DNA from: JAHJQZ01 sp963667595
GTDB lineage: Bacteria > Pseudomonadota > Alphaproteobacteria > Rhizobiales > Devosiaceae
Length of the DNA stretch: 64,000 nucleotides
Assembly: GCA_963667595.2 (NCBI GenBank)
Contig: CAXXWD010000001.1
Location: 434,001-498,000, forward strand
Direction: 5' to 3'
A program made the translations under genes and the position numbers. Below the pieces are notes generated by a model. It was not told the origin of the DNA. It made no database searches and saw only the letters and a list, made by a program, of their open reading frames with translations. Positions 51,444 through 63,970 of this stretch are shown piece after piece (position 1 is the first letter of the stretch; the number at the start of each line of letters is the position of its first letter).

Positions 51444-52562
51444 GTGGACAAGGAAAGCTTTATCAACGGGTTACTGGAAGAGGTCGGGGTCAAGGTCAAC
51501 GGACCCAATCCCTGGGACCCGCAAATTCACGATCACGAGACATGGACGCGCGTCTTCGCCGAAGGCTCACTCGGTCTCGGCGAAGCCTATATGGATGGTT
51601 TATGGGACTGCGCCGATCTGGCCGAGTTCTTCAACCGCGTCGTGGGTGCCCGTATCCAGACCAAGATCCCGATAACGCTGAACCTGATCTGGCAGGTTTT
51701 TCAGGCCCGTTTTCTCAACATGCAGACCAAATCGCGCGCGAAACGCGTCGCCAGGATGCATTATAACGAGACCGATGCCTACAAGGCCTCTCTCGACGAT
51801 CGCATGACCGGGTCCTGCGGCTATTGGACCGACGGCGTGACCAATATCGACGAGGCCCAGGAAGCCAAACTCGATCTGGTCTGCCGCAAGATCGAGCTGA
51901 AAAAGGGCGAACGCGTACTTGATATCGGCTGCGGCTGGGGCGCCTTCATGGGCTTCGCCGCCGAAAAATACGGCGCGTCCTGCGTCGGGGTTACCGTCTC
52001 GCCGGATCAGGTCGCCTATGCCAGACAGCGCTACAAGGGACTGGACGCCGACTTTCAGGTCAAGGATTACCGGGACTTTACCGACAAAGTCGACAAGATC
52101 GTTTCCATGGGCATGTTCGAACATGTCGGGTATCGCAACTTCCCCGCCTATTTCGCAATGGCCCGAAAGGCGATCCGGGACGACGGGCTGTTCATGCTCC
52201 ACACGATCGGCTCGCCGGACACCCAGACGACGATCGAGGGCTGGCTGGAAAAATACATTTTCCCCGGCGGCGTCATTCCCTCGCTGCAACAGATCGGCAA
52301 GGCCATCGAGAATGTCTGGGACATTGTCGACTTGCAGAATATCGGCCCGCATTACGACAAGACACTGATCGCCTGGAACGAGAACTTCCAGAAGAAATGG
52401 CCGGAGCCAAAGACCGCCGAGGAAAGGCGTTTCAAGCGCATGTGGGAGTATTATCTCTTGTGCTGCGCCGGTGGTTTCCGCGCCCGCGCCATCCATGTCT
52501 GGCAATTCGTGCTCTCTCCCGCCGGCAGGGGTCTTCCGGATGGCTATGTGACGCAACGTTGA
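51444..52562 (+). CDS. cfa: Cyclopropane-fatty-acyl-phospholipid synthase
   Basis: A 372-aa SAM-dependent enzyme that adds a methylene bridge to unsaturated phospholipid acyl chains, changing membrane fluidity under stress. The N-terminal lipid-binding part (WTRVFAEGSLGLGEAYMDG) is followed by the SAM motif RVLDIGCGWGAFMGFAAEKYG, the GVTVSPDQVAYARQR region and the catalytic segment GMFEHVGYRNF. The start is GTG 51444 with GGAGGA six bases upstream. Divergent from motA with 311 bp between. Confidence 0.93.
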   Translation: MDKESFINGLLEEVGVKVNGPNPWDPQIHDHETWTRVFAEGSLGLGEAYMDGLWDCADLAEFFNRVVGARIQTKIPITLNLIWQVFQARFLNMQTKSRAKRVARMHYNETDAYKASLDDRMTGSCGYWTDGVTNIDEAQEAKLDLVCRKIELKKGERVLDIGCGWGAFMGFAAEKYGASCVGVTVSPDQVAYARQRYKGLDADFQVKDYRDFTDKVDKIVSMGMFEHVGYRNFPAYFAMARKAIRDDGLFMLHTIGSPDTQTTIEGWLEKYIFPGGVIPSLQQIGKAIENVWDIVDLQNIGPHYDKTLIAWNENFQKKWPEPKTAEERRFKRMWEYYLLCCAGGFRARAIHVWQFVLSPAGRGLPDGYVTQR

Positions 52563-53044
52563 GCCACGCGCGTTTTTCCCCGTCTTTTCCATGGATCGGA
52601 ACGCCGGAGGCATTCCGGCGCCGATGGCGTGTTTGACGGACTTTTTGAAAAAAATCCGGCGTTTTCGCGTCGGGTTTCATTTGGAATACGTGTGCGTTGG
52701 AACCGCTGCCACGTAGACAGAAAGTCTGCCAACACGTCCTCTATTGGCAAAAGATACCTTGCATCCGGTCAATCATTGTTGTCGGAGATCCGATTGCCAC
52801 GCAATATGAAAAATGACGCTGCTTGTTCTGTCTTCATCGTCCCGTTCAGAAACCATGTCGCTATTTCAACAGGGTAAAATTTTTTTTATCGCGGTGTTTT
52901 CACATGGATGCGCAGGTAGTATGGTGCGATTGATATAGTCCTGTTGTTCTGTGCGGGAGAACAAAGCTGGGAACTGTAGAGGGCAGCCTAACCCTTAAGG
53001 GTCATTTTTCGGCCAGCACGGCTGAGAATGTTGCTGAAATTATA
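52563..53044. other. Intergenic region, 482 bp, downstream of cfa
   Basis: A 7-bp hairpin (CGCCGGA / TCCGGCG around GGCAT, about 52602-52620) may help end cfa mRNA but has no T-tract. The rest is AT-richer than its surroundings (GTAAAATTTTTTTTATCGCG near 52873) and looks like the promoter region of the next gene. Just before its GTG start is a six-codon frame ATGTTGCTGAAATTATAG (53028-53045) whose stop overlaps the GTG. Confidence 0.5.
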
Positions 53045-53632
53045 GTGTCTCTCGACAATATACTTAAGCACCCGGCGTTCAGGTCTTCTCCACAACTGTC
53101 AGCCTTCCTTTACTACGTAGTAAACGAAGAAATTGCCGGGCGTGGCGAAGCAATCAAAGCCTACACCGTCGCTGTCGATGCCCTGGGGCGTCCCGACAGT
53201 TTCGACCCGTCTTCCGATCCGGTTATCCGCGTGGTGGCCAACCGGCTGCGCAAGGCGCTCGATCGCGTTTACCAAGACGAAAACGACGCCATCCCCATCC
53301 GCATCAGGCTGGTCCAGGGCTCCTACCGACCGATTTTCACGTTAAACGGACAGACCGACACGGCAAAACCCGAAAAATCGAGCGAGCCGACCAGCCCCCC
53401 GCGCGCACTCTACACGTCGACGACGCTGCGCTATCACCTCATCATCGGCTTTCTGCTGGTTCTGCTGATGATCGCGATTGCCTATATCATCTGGCATACC
53501 GCGTCCCACACCCACGCCATGGCGCCCCCCGTCGACACGATGGTTCCACGCGAGGAGCACCTCACGCGGGCTGAGGTCAACCAGATGGCGATGCCCATCG
53601 CCATCCGTTTCGAGGAAACGGTGATCCTTTGA
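53045..53632 (+). CDS. Membrane-anchored protein with wHTH-like domain of cyclase N-termini (hypothetical)
   Basis: A 195-aa protein. Residues ~1-100 (LDNILKHPAFRSSPQLSAFL, IAGRGEAIKAYTVAVDALGRP, FDPSSDPVIRVVANRLRKAL, RIRLVQGSYRPIF) match the N-terminal domain seen before TPR or adenylate-cyclase modules in Hyphomicrobiales signalling proteins. One membrane helix follows (about 130-150, LIIGFLLVLLMIAIAYIIW), then a short tail. GTG 53045 is the annotated start, but protein-like sequence continues upstream in frame (TAENVAEIIVSLDN), so a non-ATG start farther left is possible. Function unknown, perhaps a truncated membrane regulator. Confidence 0.6.
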   Translation: MSLDNILKHPAFRSSPQLSAFLYYVVNEEIAGRGEAIKAYTVAVDALGRPDSFDPSSDPVIRVVANRLRKALDRVYQDENDAIPIRIRLVQGSYRPIFTLNGQTDTAKPEKSSEPTSPPRALYTSTTLRYHLIIGFLLVLLMIAIAYIIWHTASHTHAMAPPVDTMVPREEHLTRAEVNQMAMPIAIRFEETVIL

Positions 53633-53743
53633 TGGCTTTGCCCCCAAATGGGGACTCCATCCCTTCCTTACGCCCGGTTCTGCCCTGTTGCGGTCGCATT
53701 GGTTGAAGCGAAAGACCGAAACTCCACGTTTTCGCCCCCCGTC

Positions 53744-54619
53744 CTAAATCGTTCCGGATGCCTTGCGGCGGGCGAGCACGGCGTCGATATCGGCCGGCGT
53801 GTGCCGTTCGTGCAACTGCTCCTCGGGCGGTCCCGAAACGACGGTAACGCAGCGGCCGCGCTTGACCGGTTCGCGCGCGTCGATCTCTTTCGCCCAGCGC
53901 AGGACGTTGGTGTAGGAAGCGACGTCGAGAAACGTCGCGGCGTCGTACAACCGGCCGAGCACCAGCCCGCCATACCAGGGGAAGTTGGCGATATCGGCGA
54001 TGGTATACTCGGCGCCGGCAAGAAACCGGGTTTCGGCCAGACGGCGATCGAGCACGTCGAGCAGGCGCTTGGCTTCCATGGTGAACCGGTTGATCGGGTA
54101 GTCCTGCTTGGTCGGGGCAAGGGCGTAAAAATGCCCGAACCCGCCGCCGATATAGGGTGCGCTGCCCATCTGCCAGAACAGCCAATTGAGCGTTTCGGCG
54201 CGGCCGGCCGGATCGGTCGGCAGGAAAGCCCCGAACTTTTCGGCCAGATACAAAAGGATCGCGCCACTTTCGAACAGCCGGATCGGCGTTTCGGGACCGT
54301 AATCCATCATCGCCGGAATCTTGGAGTTGGGATTGATGGCAGTAAAGCCGGAGCCAAACTGGTCGCCCTTGCCGATATGGATCAGCCAGGCGTCGTAATC
54401 GGCGGCGAACCCGGCCGCCAGCAGTTCCTCGAGCAGGATCGTCACCTTCTGCCCGTTCGGCGTCGCCAGCGAATAAAGCTGCAGCGGATGGGTCCCGCGC
54501 GGCAGGTCCTTGTCGTGGTTCGCGCCGGCGATCGGCCGGTTGCCGGCAAGGGACGTGCTGTCGGCGGGGCGGTCCCAGGTCCAGACCTCTGGGGGAACGT
54601 AAGCGGACGGTTCGGTCAT
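53744..54619 (-). CDS. yghU: Glutathione-dependent disulfide-bond oxidoreductase (YghU-like GST)
   Basis: A 291-aa glutathione S-transferase-fold protein of the YghU type: long N-terminus (WTWDRPADSTSLAGNRPIAG), thioredoxin-like domain (LQLYSLATPNGQKVTILLEE, IGKGDQFGSGFTAINPNSKIP, ESGAILLYLAEKFG) and the helical GST C-domain (FHYALAP-like GHFYALAPTKQDYPINRF, YTIADIANFPWYGGL). YghU shows disulfide reductase activity with two glutathiones bound. ATG 54619 has an AGAAGAG site. A dispersed repeat copy sits just upstream. Confidence 0.9.
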   Translation of the reverse strand: MTEPSAYVPPEVWTWDRPADSTSLAGNRPIAGANHDKDLPRGTHPLQLYSLATPNGQKVTILLEELLAAGFAADYDAWLIHIGKGDQFGSGFTAINPNSKIPAMMDYGPETPIRLFESGAILLYLAEKFGAFLPTDPAGRAETLNWLFWQMGSAPYIGGGFGHFYALAPTKQDYPINRFTMEAKRLLDVLDRRLAETRFLAGAEYTIADIANFPWYGGLVLGRLYDAATFLDVASYTNVLRWAKEIDAREPVKRGRCVTVVSGPPEEQLHERHTPADIDAVLARRKASGTI

Positions 54620-54668
54620 CTGGCGGCTCTTCTGAAATGCATGAACGGATGAAGGATCTGCATCGGAC

Positions 54669-54725
54669 TGGAGCATCGGGCGAAAAAGTGGATTTGCGGT
54701 TTTTCGCATCACCCGATGCGACCAC
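54669..54725 (+). repeat. Dispersed intergenic repeat, copy D
   Basis: GGAGCATCGGGCGAAAAAGT followed by GGATTTGCGG, then GATGCGACCAC, matches the head module of copy A at 3935-3993 (CATCGGGCGAAAAAGCGGAT, GATGCGACCAC). Ends of the module pair with each other (CATCGGG / CCCGATG), so it can form a hairpin. Confidence 0.7.
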
Positions 54726-54883
54726 AAAAGACCAGAGCCGGGCGATCTGATGCAATCAAAACGCCCGAAGATCTAGCAGCGTCGGCGCGACAATCAAGCC
54801 CCTGACGCCGAATTGAGCTCATGGCGGGGATCGTGCCGGTCGGGAGCAAAGGCGGAGCGAAAACGCCCCGCCTTCCGTGTCCG

Positions 54884-56704
54884 TTACTCGGCGGCTTCCG
54901 GCCGCAGTTCCATCGCCTGTTTTTCGTAAAGCGAGCGATAGATGCCGTGATCGAGGCGGACCAGCTCGTCATGCGTGCCCTCCTCGACGATCTCGCCGCG
55001 CTCGAACACCAGCAGCCGGTCCATCGATTTCACCGTCGACAGCCGGTGGGCGACGACAAGCGTCGTCCGTCCCTCGATCAGCCGTTCGATGGCTTCCTGG
55101 ATCAACTGTTCCGAGCCCGAATCGAGGCTCGATGTCGCCTCGTCGAGAATCAGCACCGGGGCATCAGCGAGGAAGGCCCGCGCCAGGGCCACACGCTGGC
55201 GTTCGCCGCCCGAAAGCCTGATGCCACGCTCACCGACCAAGGTGTCGTAGCCCTTGGGCAGGTTGAGGATGAACTCGTGGGCATTGGCCATTTTGGCCGC
55301 CGCGACGATCTCGTCCATATGCGCCCCTGGATGACCGTAGGCGATGTTGTCGGAAAGCGTCCGGTGGAACAGCACCGGCTCCTGCGGCACGATGGAAATC
55401 TGCCGCCTCAAGGATTCCTGGGTCACCTCGGCGACGTTCTGCCCATCGATCCTGACGGCGCCGTCGGTGACGTCGTGAAGCCGCTGGATGAGCTTGACGA
55501 AAGTCGTCTTGCCCGATCCCGAATGCCCGACAAGCCCCACTCGCTCGCCACCGGCAATTCTTAAGGAGAAATCCTTGTAGAGCGGGGTGCTGTGCCCCTC
55601 GTAATGGAACAGCACCTTGTCGAAGACGATTTCGCCCTTGGAAACCACAAGCGATTTCGCTCCCGGCTTGTCGGCGATGGCGTGAGGTTCGGCATGGATA
55701 TCGACCAGCTCCTCCATCTCGTTGACCGAGCGTTGCAGGTTGCGCACATGCATGCCCACTTCCTGCAAATAGCCCTGCAGGACCAGGAACAGCGTCAGAA
55801 CGAAAACCAGATCGCCGGCCGACACACCACCGGTCCAGCCGATGATCAGCGCGCTGCCGAGCACGGCGCCGCGAAAGATCAGCATCGCCGTGTCCTGCAC
55901 CAGCCCGCTATTGGTGCCGCGCATCCACAACCGCCGTGTCCGCTGGCGCCATTTGCCGAGAACCCAGTCGATCCGCTCTTCCTCGCGCCGTTCCCCGGCG
56001 AAGGATTTCACCACCGCGTTGCAGGTGATCGCATCGGCCAGCGCGCCGCCGACCTTGGTGTCCCAGCTATTGGCGAGCTGCGCGGCCGGCGAAACGTAGC
56101 CCACCGACAGCCCGATGACGAGCGTGACATAGATCAGCGACCCGATGGCGACGATGAGGCCCATCACCGGCCAGTGCCAGCCCAACAGCGCGCTGGCGCC
56201 GATCAGCATCACCACGCGCGGGAACAGGCCCATGATGATCGTGTCGTTGAGCGAGTCGAGCGCCCACATGGCGCGGGTGATCTTGCGCACCGTCGAGCCG
56301 GAAAAGCTGTTGGTGTGCCAATCCGTCGACAGGCGCTGGATGTGGAAGAACGCTTCCTGCGCCATCTGCGGCATCATCCGCAAGGTGAAGGTCACGATGG
56401 TGGCGAACAAGGTGCGCCGGCCAACCACCAACACCGCACCGAGCGCCATGAGCAGGCCAAAATAAAGAATCGCATCGCCGTGCGCGTTTTCGGCATCGGA
56501 CGCAAAGCGGCCAAGAGCGTCGACCAGCTTGCCGATATACAAAGGCGTAAACACATCCGCCAGCGTCGTTACCATGACGCAGCCGAGCGCAAGCGCCAGC
56601 GTCCAGGGCTGGCGCACCCAGTAGCGTGCGGTGAACTTGGCGACTTTCCCGATCGTGTCGCTGCCGCGGGAGAAAATAGAGCGGTTCATGGTCAGATCCG
56701 GCAT
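54884..56704 (-). CDS. ABC exporter (fused membrane and ATPase domains)
   Basis: A 606-aa half-transporter. The ABC transmembrane domain has six helices (about 30-320), followed by the ATPase: Walker A GLVGHSGSGKTT, Q-loop QEPVLFHRTL, signature RLSGGERQR, Walker B VLILDEATSSLD and H-loop VVAHRLST. It works as a homo- or heterodimer; the substrate is unknown. The overall sequence resembles lipid A or multidrug-type exporters. ATG 56704 is annotated (MPDLTMNRSIF); ATG 56689 is also possible. Confidence 0.92.
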   Translation of the reverse strand: MPDLTMNRSIFSRGSDTIGKVAKFTARYWVRQPWTLALALGCVMVTTLADVFTPLYIGKLVDALGRFASDAENAHGDAILYFGLLMALGAVLVVGRRTLFATIVTFTLRMMPQMAQEAFFHIQRLSTDWHTNSFSGSTVRKITRAMWALDSLNDTIIMGLFPRVVMLIGASALLGWHWPVMGLIVAIGSLIYVTLVIGLSVGYVSPAAQLANSWDTKVGGALADAITCNAVVKSFAGERREEERIDWVLGKWRQRTRRLWMRGTNSGLVQDTAMLIFRGAVLGSALIIGWTGGVSAGDLVFVLTLFLVLQGYLQEVGMHVRNLQRSVNEMEELVDIHAEPHAIADKPGAKSLVVSKGEIVFDKVLFHYEGHSTPLYKDFSLRIAGGERVGLVGHSGSGKTTFVKLIQRLHDVTDGAVRIDGQNVAEVTQESLRRQISIVPQEPVLFHRTLSDNIAYGHPGAHMDEIVAAAKMANAHEFILNLPKGYDTLVGERGIRLSGGERQRVALARAFLADAPVLILDEATSSLDSGSEQLIQEAIERLIEGRTTLVVAHRLSTVKSMDRLLVFERGEIVEEGTHDELVRLDHGIYRSLYEKQAMELRPEAAE

Positions 56705-57138
56705 CGCGCGCCGGCCCCGAATATGCGCGCACCCAAAAGCGGTCGCGCAATGACAAACAGTGATTTTGGAAGTGGTTCAGCCGCGCTTTCGCTGGACTGA
56801 AAAAGGCATCGAACCGTTGCGGTCGGTGCTACAGGGTTCTAACCCCGACATGCATGACGCCACCCAGGAGGTCAAAACTGCCATCGATCATCAGCGGCCC
56901 TCCCTTGTTGAGCGCAAGAACCGGCCGGACAATATCCGAACATGCACGCCGCGCCAAGCCCCTGAAATGATGTTATGGATACCGGCATCAAGAGGGTGTG
57001 TCCTTCGCGCGACACTCTCCCTCTTCCCTTCCCTGCCGCGCACCCCTATAACGCCCACCTAGCCTGAGACTCGTGCCGAACACGGCCCGGCAGCCCCTGC
57101 CGGCTGGTTCCGGACGCCCCGACAAAGAGCCGCGACGC
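56705..57138. other. Intergenic region, 434 bp, between the ABC exporter and carB
   Basis: The two genes are divergent, so both promoters lie here. A frame of about 100 codons on the plus strand (56760-57062) has no ribosome site and no motif, and is rejected as a gene. GC-rich inverted repeats around CCGGCAGCCCCTGCCGG (57087-57103) stand just before carB and could act as a leader hairpin. Confidence 0.5.
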
Positions 57139-60448
<3,310 letters not shown>

Positions 60449-60457
60449 GGAAAACCG

Positions 60458-60739
60458 ATGAGCGCCAATCCGCGGGACGTAATCGACGAAAACGGCATCG
60501 TCAGGCGCTGGCCGAAGAAAAGGGCCGAGCGCGAGATGGTTCTGTCCCATCTCGCCCAGCTGTTCCAGCCGGACCGGCTTTATGCCGAATCCGAGGTCAA
60601 CGATCTCTTGCGGTCCCGCCACAGTTTCGAGGACTGGGCGCTTTTGCGGCGCGAACTGGTCGAGGCCGGCATTCTCGACCGCGACCCGCGCAAGGGAATT
60701 TACTGGCTGATCACACCTTCCGATTCGTCAAAGGGGTAA
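60458..60739 (+). CDS. DUF2087 domain-containing protein
   Basis: A 93-aa small protein of the DUF2087 type: RWPKKRAEREMVLSHLAQLF, YAESEVNDLLRSRHSFEDWALLRRELVEAG (here in parts) and LDRDPRKGIYWL. Such domains are winged-helix-like, often fused to regulators. Begins 10 bp after carB, so on its transcript. Function unknown. Confidence 0.82.
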   Translation: MSANPRDVIDENGIVRRWPKKRAEREMVLSHLAQLFQPDRLYAESEVNDLLRSRHSFEDWALLRRELVEAGILDRDPRKGIYWLITPSDSSKG

Positions 60740-60752
60740 CCGGGACGGTGGC

Positions 60753-62660
60753 TCAACCCGCCAGCGCGTCGGTTTGTTCGAGCGCTTCGTTCCAGACCAC
60801 GACTTCGTCCCGGCCGGCCCTTTTGGCGGCGTAAAGCGCGGTATCGGCGCGATGGATGAATTCGGTCGGATTCTTCTGACACCCCCCACTGGCGCACGAG
60901 GCAATGCCGATACTCACCGTCACGGTCGGCCTGACATTGCCCGAATGCGGCAGCGCCAGATCGGCGAGATCCTCGCGCAGGGCCTCGGCGACGATCGCCG
61001 CGCCGTCGGAATCCGTATCCGGCAGGATCAGGACGAATTCCTCGCCGCCGAAACGCGCCGCGACATCGCCCGGCCGCCGCGCCAGCCGCTTGAGACTACT
61101 GGAAATCTTGCGCAGGCACTCATCGCCCGCCAGATGACCGTAAAGATCGTTATAGGATTTGAAATGGTCGACATCGACCAAAAGCAGGCTCAGGGGCTTT
61201 TTCGCGCGGACCGAGCGATTGAGTTCGTCGGCCAGCGCCCCGTCGAAGGCGCGGCGATTGAGCAATCCGGTCAGCCCGTCGGTCGTGGCGAGTTGCCGGA
61301 GCTGTTCGTTGAGCCGCAACAGGGCATCCTGCGCGTTCCGCATTTCGGTGACGTCCGAGACGGTGAAAACCGTCTTGCCGTCGCTGGTCGAACGCGCCCG
61401 CATTTTCAGCGTATGTCCGTTCAAAAGCGTGATGTCGTGCTCTTTGCCGTCGCTCAGGAAAGTAAAAACTTCCTCGATCTGCTGATCGTCCATATCGGGC
61501 GGTAAATCGAGTTCCTCCCCGCTCGCGGCGACGGCGCGCAGGATGTCTTTGTAATGGGCGCCCTCAATGCGAAGAGCGCCGGTGACGGGAAACCCACGGC
61601 GGAACTGTTCGTTGCACAAGACCAGAAAGCCGTTTTCGTCATACATCGCCAGCCCGTCCGACATTTCGGTCAGGGCACACGAGAGCAGGTTGCGGCTGTT
61701 GACGAGTTCGGCCGCCATATTCTTCTGTTCGGTGATTTCGCGCGACACGCCGGCAAGTCCGATGACCCGTCCATCCCCTCCAAGAACCGCCGATTTCGAG
61801 GTCGAAAACCAGTGTTGTTCCCCCGTCCGGTCGATGACGCATTCCTCTTCGTTGAGCATCGGGATGCCGGTTCGCATGACGCGCTGTTCGGCTTCGATCA
61901 GCTTTTTGGCGTGGTCAGGCTCAGTCAGATCGAAGTCGGTCAGGCCACGCATGTCGGCGGGATCGGCAAACCCGTTATACTGGGCAACCTGCCGGTTGGC
62001 GGTGACATACCGGCTCCGCCTGTCCTTGATATATTGCAGGTCCGGCGATTGGAGCAGCGCGGTCCGCATCAACCGCCGTTCGATCGATGTCTCGAGGCGG
62101 AACAGGATGAGCAGGCCGAAGACCAGCGTGGAAACGAATGTGGAAGCGGCGATCGGCGGGCCATATTTCACCAGCACGTCGATCCAGGTTTCGGGCGGAA
62201 GCACGACTATTTCGAGCAATGACGCAGCGGCCGCCGCAACCGACAGAATGACGATCTGCCATTTGGCTTCCGCAAAACGCTTACCCAGATAGCCACCACC
62301 CACTCCGACCAGTGTCGCCGAAACGATCAGCACCAGTCCGGCCGGCATTTCCGGACCGCCCAAGATCATCTGGCAAATGGCAACGATCAATCCGCTGGCG
62401 AGCACGGAATACGGTCCGGCGAAAAAACCGTGAAGCACGATGAACGTGGCCCGCGCATCGAGTGCCAGTCCGCCCGGGACGCGGATGGAAAGCAATATGG
62501 CCGCGATTGCACCAAAGGTCGTGGCAAAAAAGAACACGGAACGCTGCACGAGGGCCGAGCGGTCCTCCATCCAGTTTCCCATGGACTGCCAAGCGTAAAC
62601 GAACACTGCGACAATCGCGAGATAGTTGATCAGTTCATGCCATATCCACATGCCGGGCAC
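60753..62660 (-). CDS. 5TM-PAS-PAS diguanylate cyclase (GGDEF)
   Basis: A 635-aa membrane signalling protein. The N-terminus (about 1-195) has five or six helices with the LytS/5TMR pattern (FGAIAAILLSIRVPGGLALDAR, LASGLIVAICQMILGG). A first PAS domain (about 200-310: LQSPDLQYIKDRRSRYVTAN, EITEQKN) and a second one (about 320-435: LTEMSDGLAMYDENGFLVLCN) come next, followed by the GGDEF domain (TTDGLTGLLNRRAFDGAL). The motif is GGEEF, and RPGD five residues before it is a canonical I-site, so product inhibition should work here, unlike in the tandem trio. Confidence 0.92.
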   Translation of the reverse strand: MPGMWIWHELINYLAIVAVFVYAWQSMGNWMEDRSALVQRSVFFFATTFGAIAAILLSIRVPGGLALDARATFIVLHGFFAGPYSVLASGLIVAICQMILGGPEMPAGLVLIVSATLVGVGGGYLGKRFAEAKWQIVILSVAAAAASLLEIVVLPPETWIDVLVKYGPPIAASTFVSTLVFGLLILFRLETSIERRLMRTALLQSPDLQYIKDRRSRYVTANRQVAQYNGFADPADMRGLTDFDLTEPDHAKKLIEAEQRVMRTGIPMLNEEECVIDRTGEQHWFSTSKSAVLGGDGRVIGLAGVSREITEQKNMAAELVNSRNLLSCALTEMSDGLAMYDENGFLVLCNEQFRRGFPVTGALRIEGAHYKDILRAVAASGEELDLPPDMDDQQIEEVFTFLSDGKEHDITLLNGHTLKMRARSTSDGKTVFTVSDVTEMRNAQDALLRLNEQLRQLATTDGLTGLLNRRAFDGALADELNRSVRAKKPLSLLLVDVDHFKSYNDLYGHLAGDECLRKISSSLKRLARRPGDVAARFGGEEFVLILPDTDSDGAAIVAEALREDLADLALPHSGNVRPTVTVSIGIASCASGGCQKNPTEFIHRADTALYAAKRAGRDEVVVWNEALEQTDALAG

Positions 62661-62833
62661 TGCTCTTTGCTCACGCGCTTTCGGCGCGAAACTAGCAAAG
62701 GCAAGCTTTGTCGCCGGTTAAACCCTATTCGGGAAAACCCGGCAAAAACGCTTTTCTTCCGGTTCGGTAAACAGTGTGTGGATCGTGCCCATTATGTTTC
62801 GCCGAGGGCATAATCCAAGAGTTACTCCGGGCG

Positions 62834-63874
62834 TCAGACCGATGATGCAGCGCGTCCGTCAAAGAAGTCGTCCACCGCCGCAAGTGCAACATCGACATCA
62901 TCTTGAGAAATGTCGATATGCGTCACCCAGCGATGCTCCTCACCATTATGGCCACCCATGACGGCGATACCGGCGGCATTGAGAAATGTTTCGAGGTCTT
63001 CCTCGACTTCCGGATCGACGCGCATCCATACCATGTTGGTGGCAGTTTCGATCTTCAGTTCGGGATGCCGCGCCAATCCGGCGCCGAGACGCGCGGCATT
63101 GGCGTGATCCATCGCGAGCCGGTCGACATTGTGGTCGAGCGCATAAAGCCCGGCTGCCGCCAGAATACCGGCCTGACGCATGCCTCCGCCGAGAATCTTG
63201 CGGTTGCGCCGTGCTTTCTGGATGAAATCCTTCGGACCGCACAGGACCGACCCAACCGGTGTCCCCAATCCCTTTGAGAGGCAGACCGACACCGTATCGA
63301 ACCCCGTCGCCACCTCCTTGACCGTCACCCCGAGCGCGATGGCGGCATTGAAGATACGGGCACCGTCGAGATGGGTTGCAAGTCCCCTGTCATGCGCGAA
63401 CGCGGTGGCCTTTTTGGTGTAGTCGAGCGGAATGACCTTGCCGTGGAAGGTATTTTCCAGCGCCAGAAGCCGCGTCATGGCATAGTGGAAATCGTCCGGC
63501 TTGATCGCCGCCGCGATGTCTTCGAGCCTCAGCGTGCCGTCCGGCTGGTGGGCGATGGGTTGCGGCTGGATCGAGCCGAGCACAGCGCCGCCGCCCGCCT
63601 CGTGAATGTAGCAATGCGCCTGCTGTCCGGCGATGTATTCCTCGCCACGCCCGCAATGCGTCATCAGCGCGATGAGATTGGACTGGGTTCCCGAAGCAAC
63701 GAACAGACCGGCTTCGGTCCCGATGCGTTCGGCCAAAATGGCTTCCAGCCGGTTGACCGTCGGATCGTCGCCGTAAACGTCGTCTCCCACCTCGGCCGAA
63801 GCCATCGCCGCCCGCATTCCGCTGGACGGACGGGTCACCGTATCGGATCGAAAATCGTGCAGGATGGCGGACAT
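62834..63874 (-). CDS. ltaE: Low-specificity L-threonine aldolase
   Basis: A 346-aa PLP enzyme cleaving L-threonine and L-allo-threonine to glycine and acetaldehyde. Start FRSDTVTRPSSGMRAAMASA and GDDVYGDDPTVNRLE are typical; ATHLDGARIFNAAIALG carries the Asp and Arg contacting PLP, and the Schiff-base lysine is in SVCLSKGLGTPVGS. ATG 63874 (MSAILHDF) has GGAG six bases upstream, inside a longer in-frame start at 63886. Confidence 0.92.
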   Translation of the reverse strand: MSAILHDFRSDTVTRPSSGMRAAMASAEVGDDVYGDDPTVNRLEAILAERIGTEAGLFVASGTQSNLIALMTHCGRGEEYIAGQQAHCYIHEAGGGAVLGSIQPQPIAHQPDGTLRLEDIAAAIKPDDFHYAMTRLLALENTFHGKVIPLDYTKKATAFAHDRGLATHLDGARIFNAAIALGVTVKEVATGFDTVSVCLSKGLGTPVGSVLCGPKDFIQKARRNRKILGGGMRQAGILAAAGLYALDHNVDRLAMDHANAARLGAGLARHPELKIETATNMVWMRVDPEVEEDLETFLNAAGIAVMGGHNGEEHRWVTHIDISQDDVDVALAAVDDFFDGRAASSV

Positions 63875-63970
63875 GACGTACTCCATGAAAACCGGACAAG
63901 GGAAAAGAAAGAGGGTCGTGATAGCACAAATGCCGGAATCGATGCGGTTTTTTGCCCAGCGATTTGTTGC

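Noticed and set aside
56760..57062. A 100-codon frame upstream of carB
   Set aside because: No start signal and no motif; it covers the divergent promoter region.
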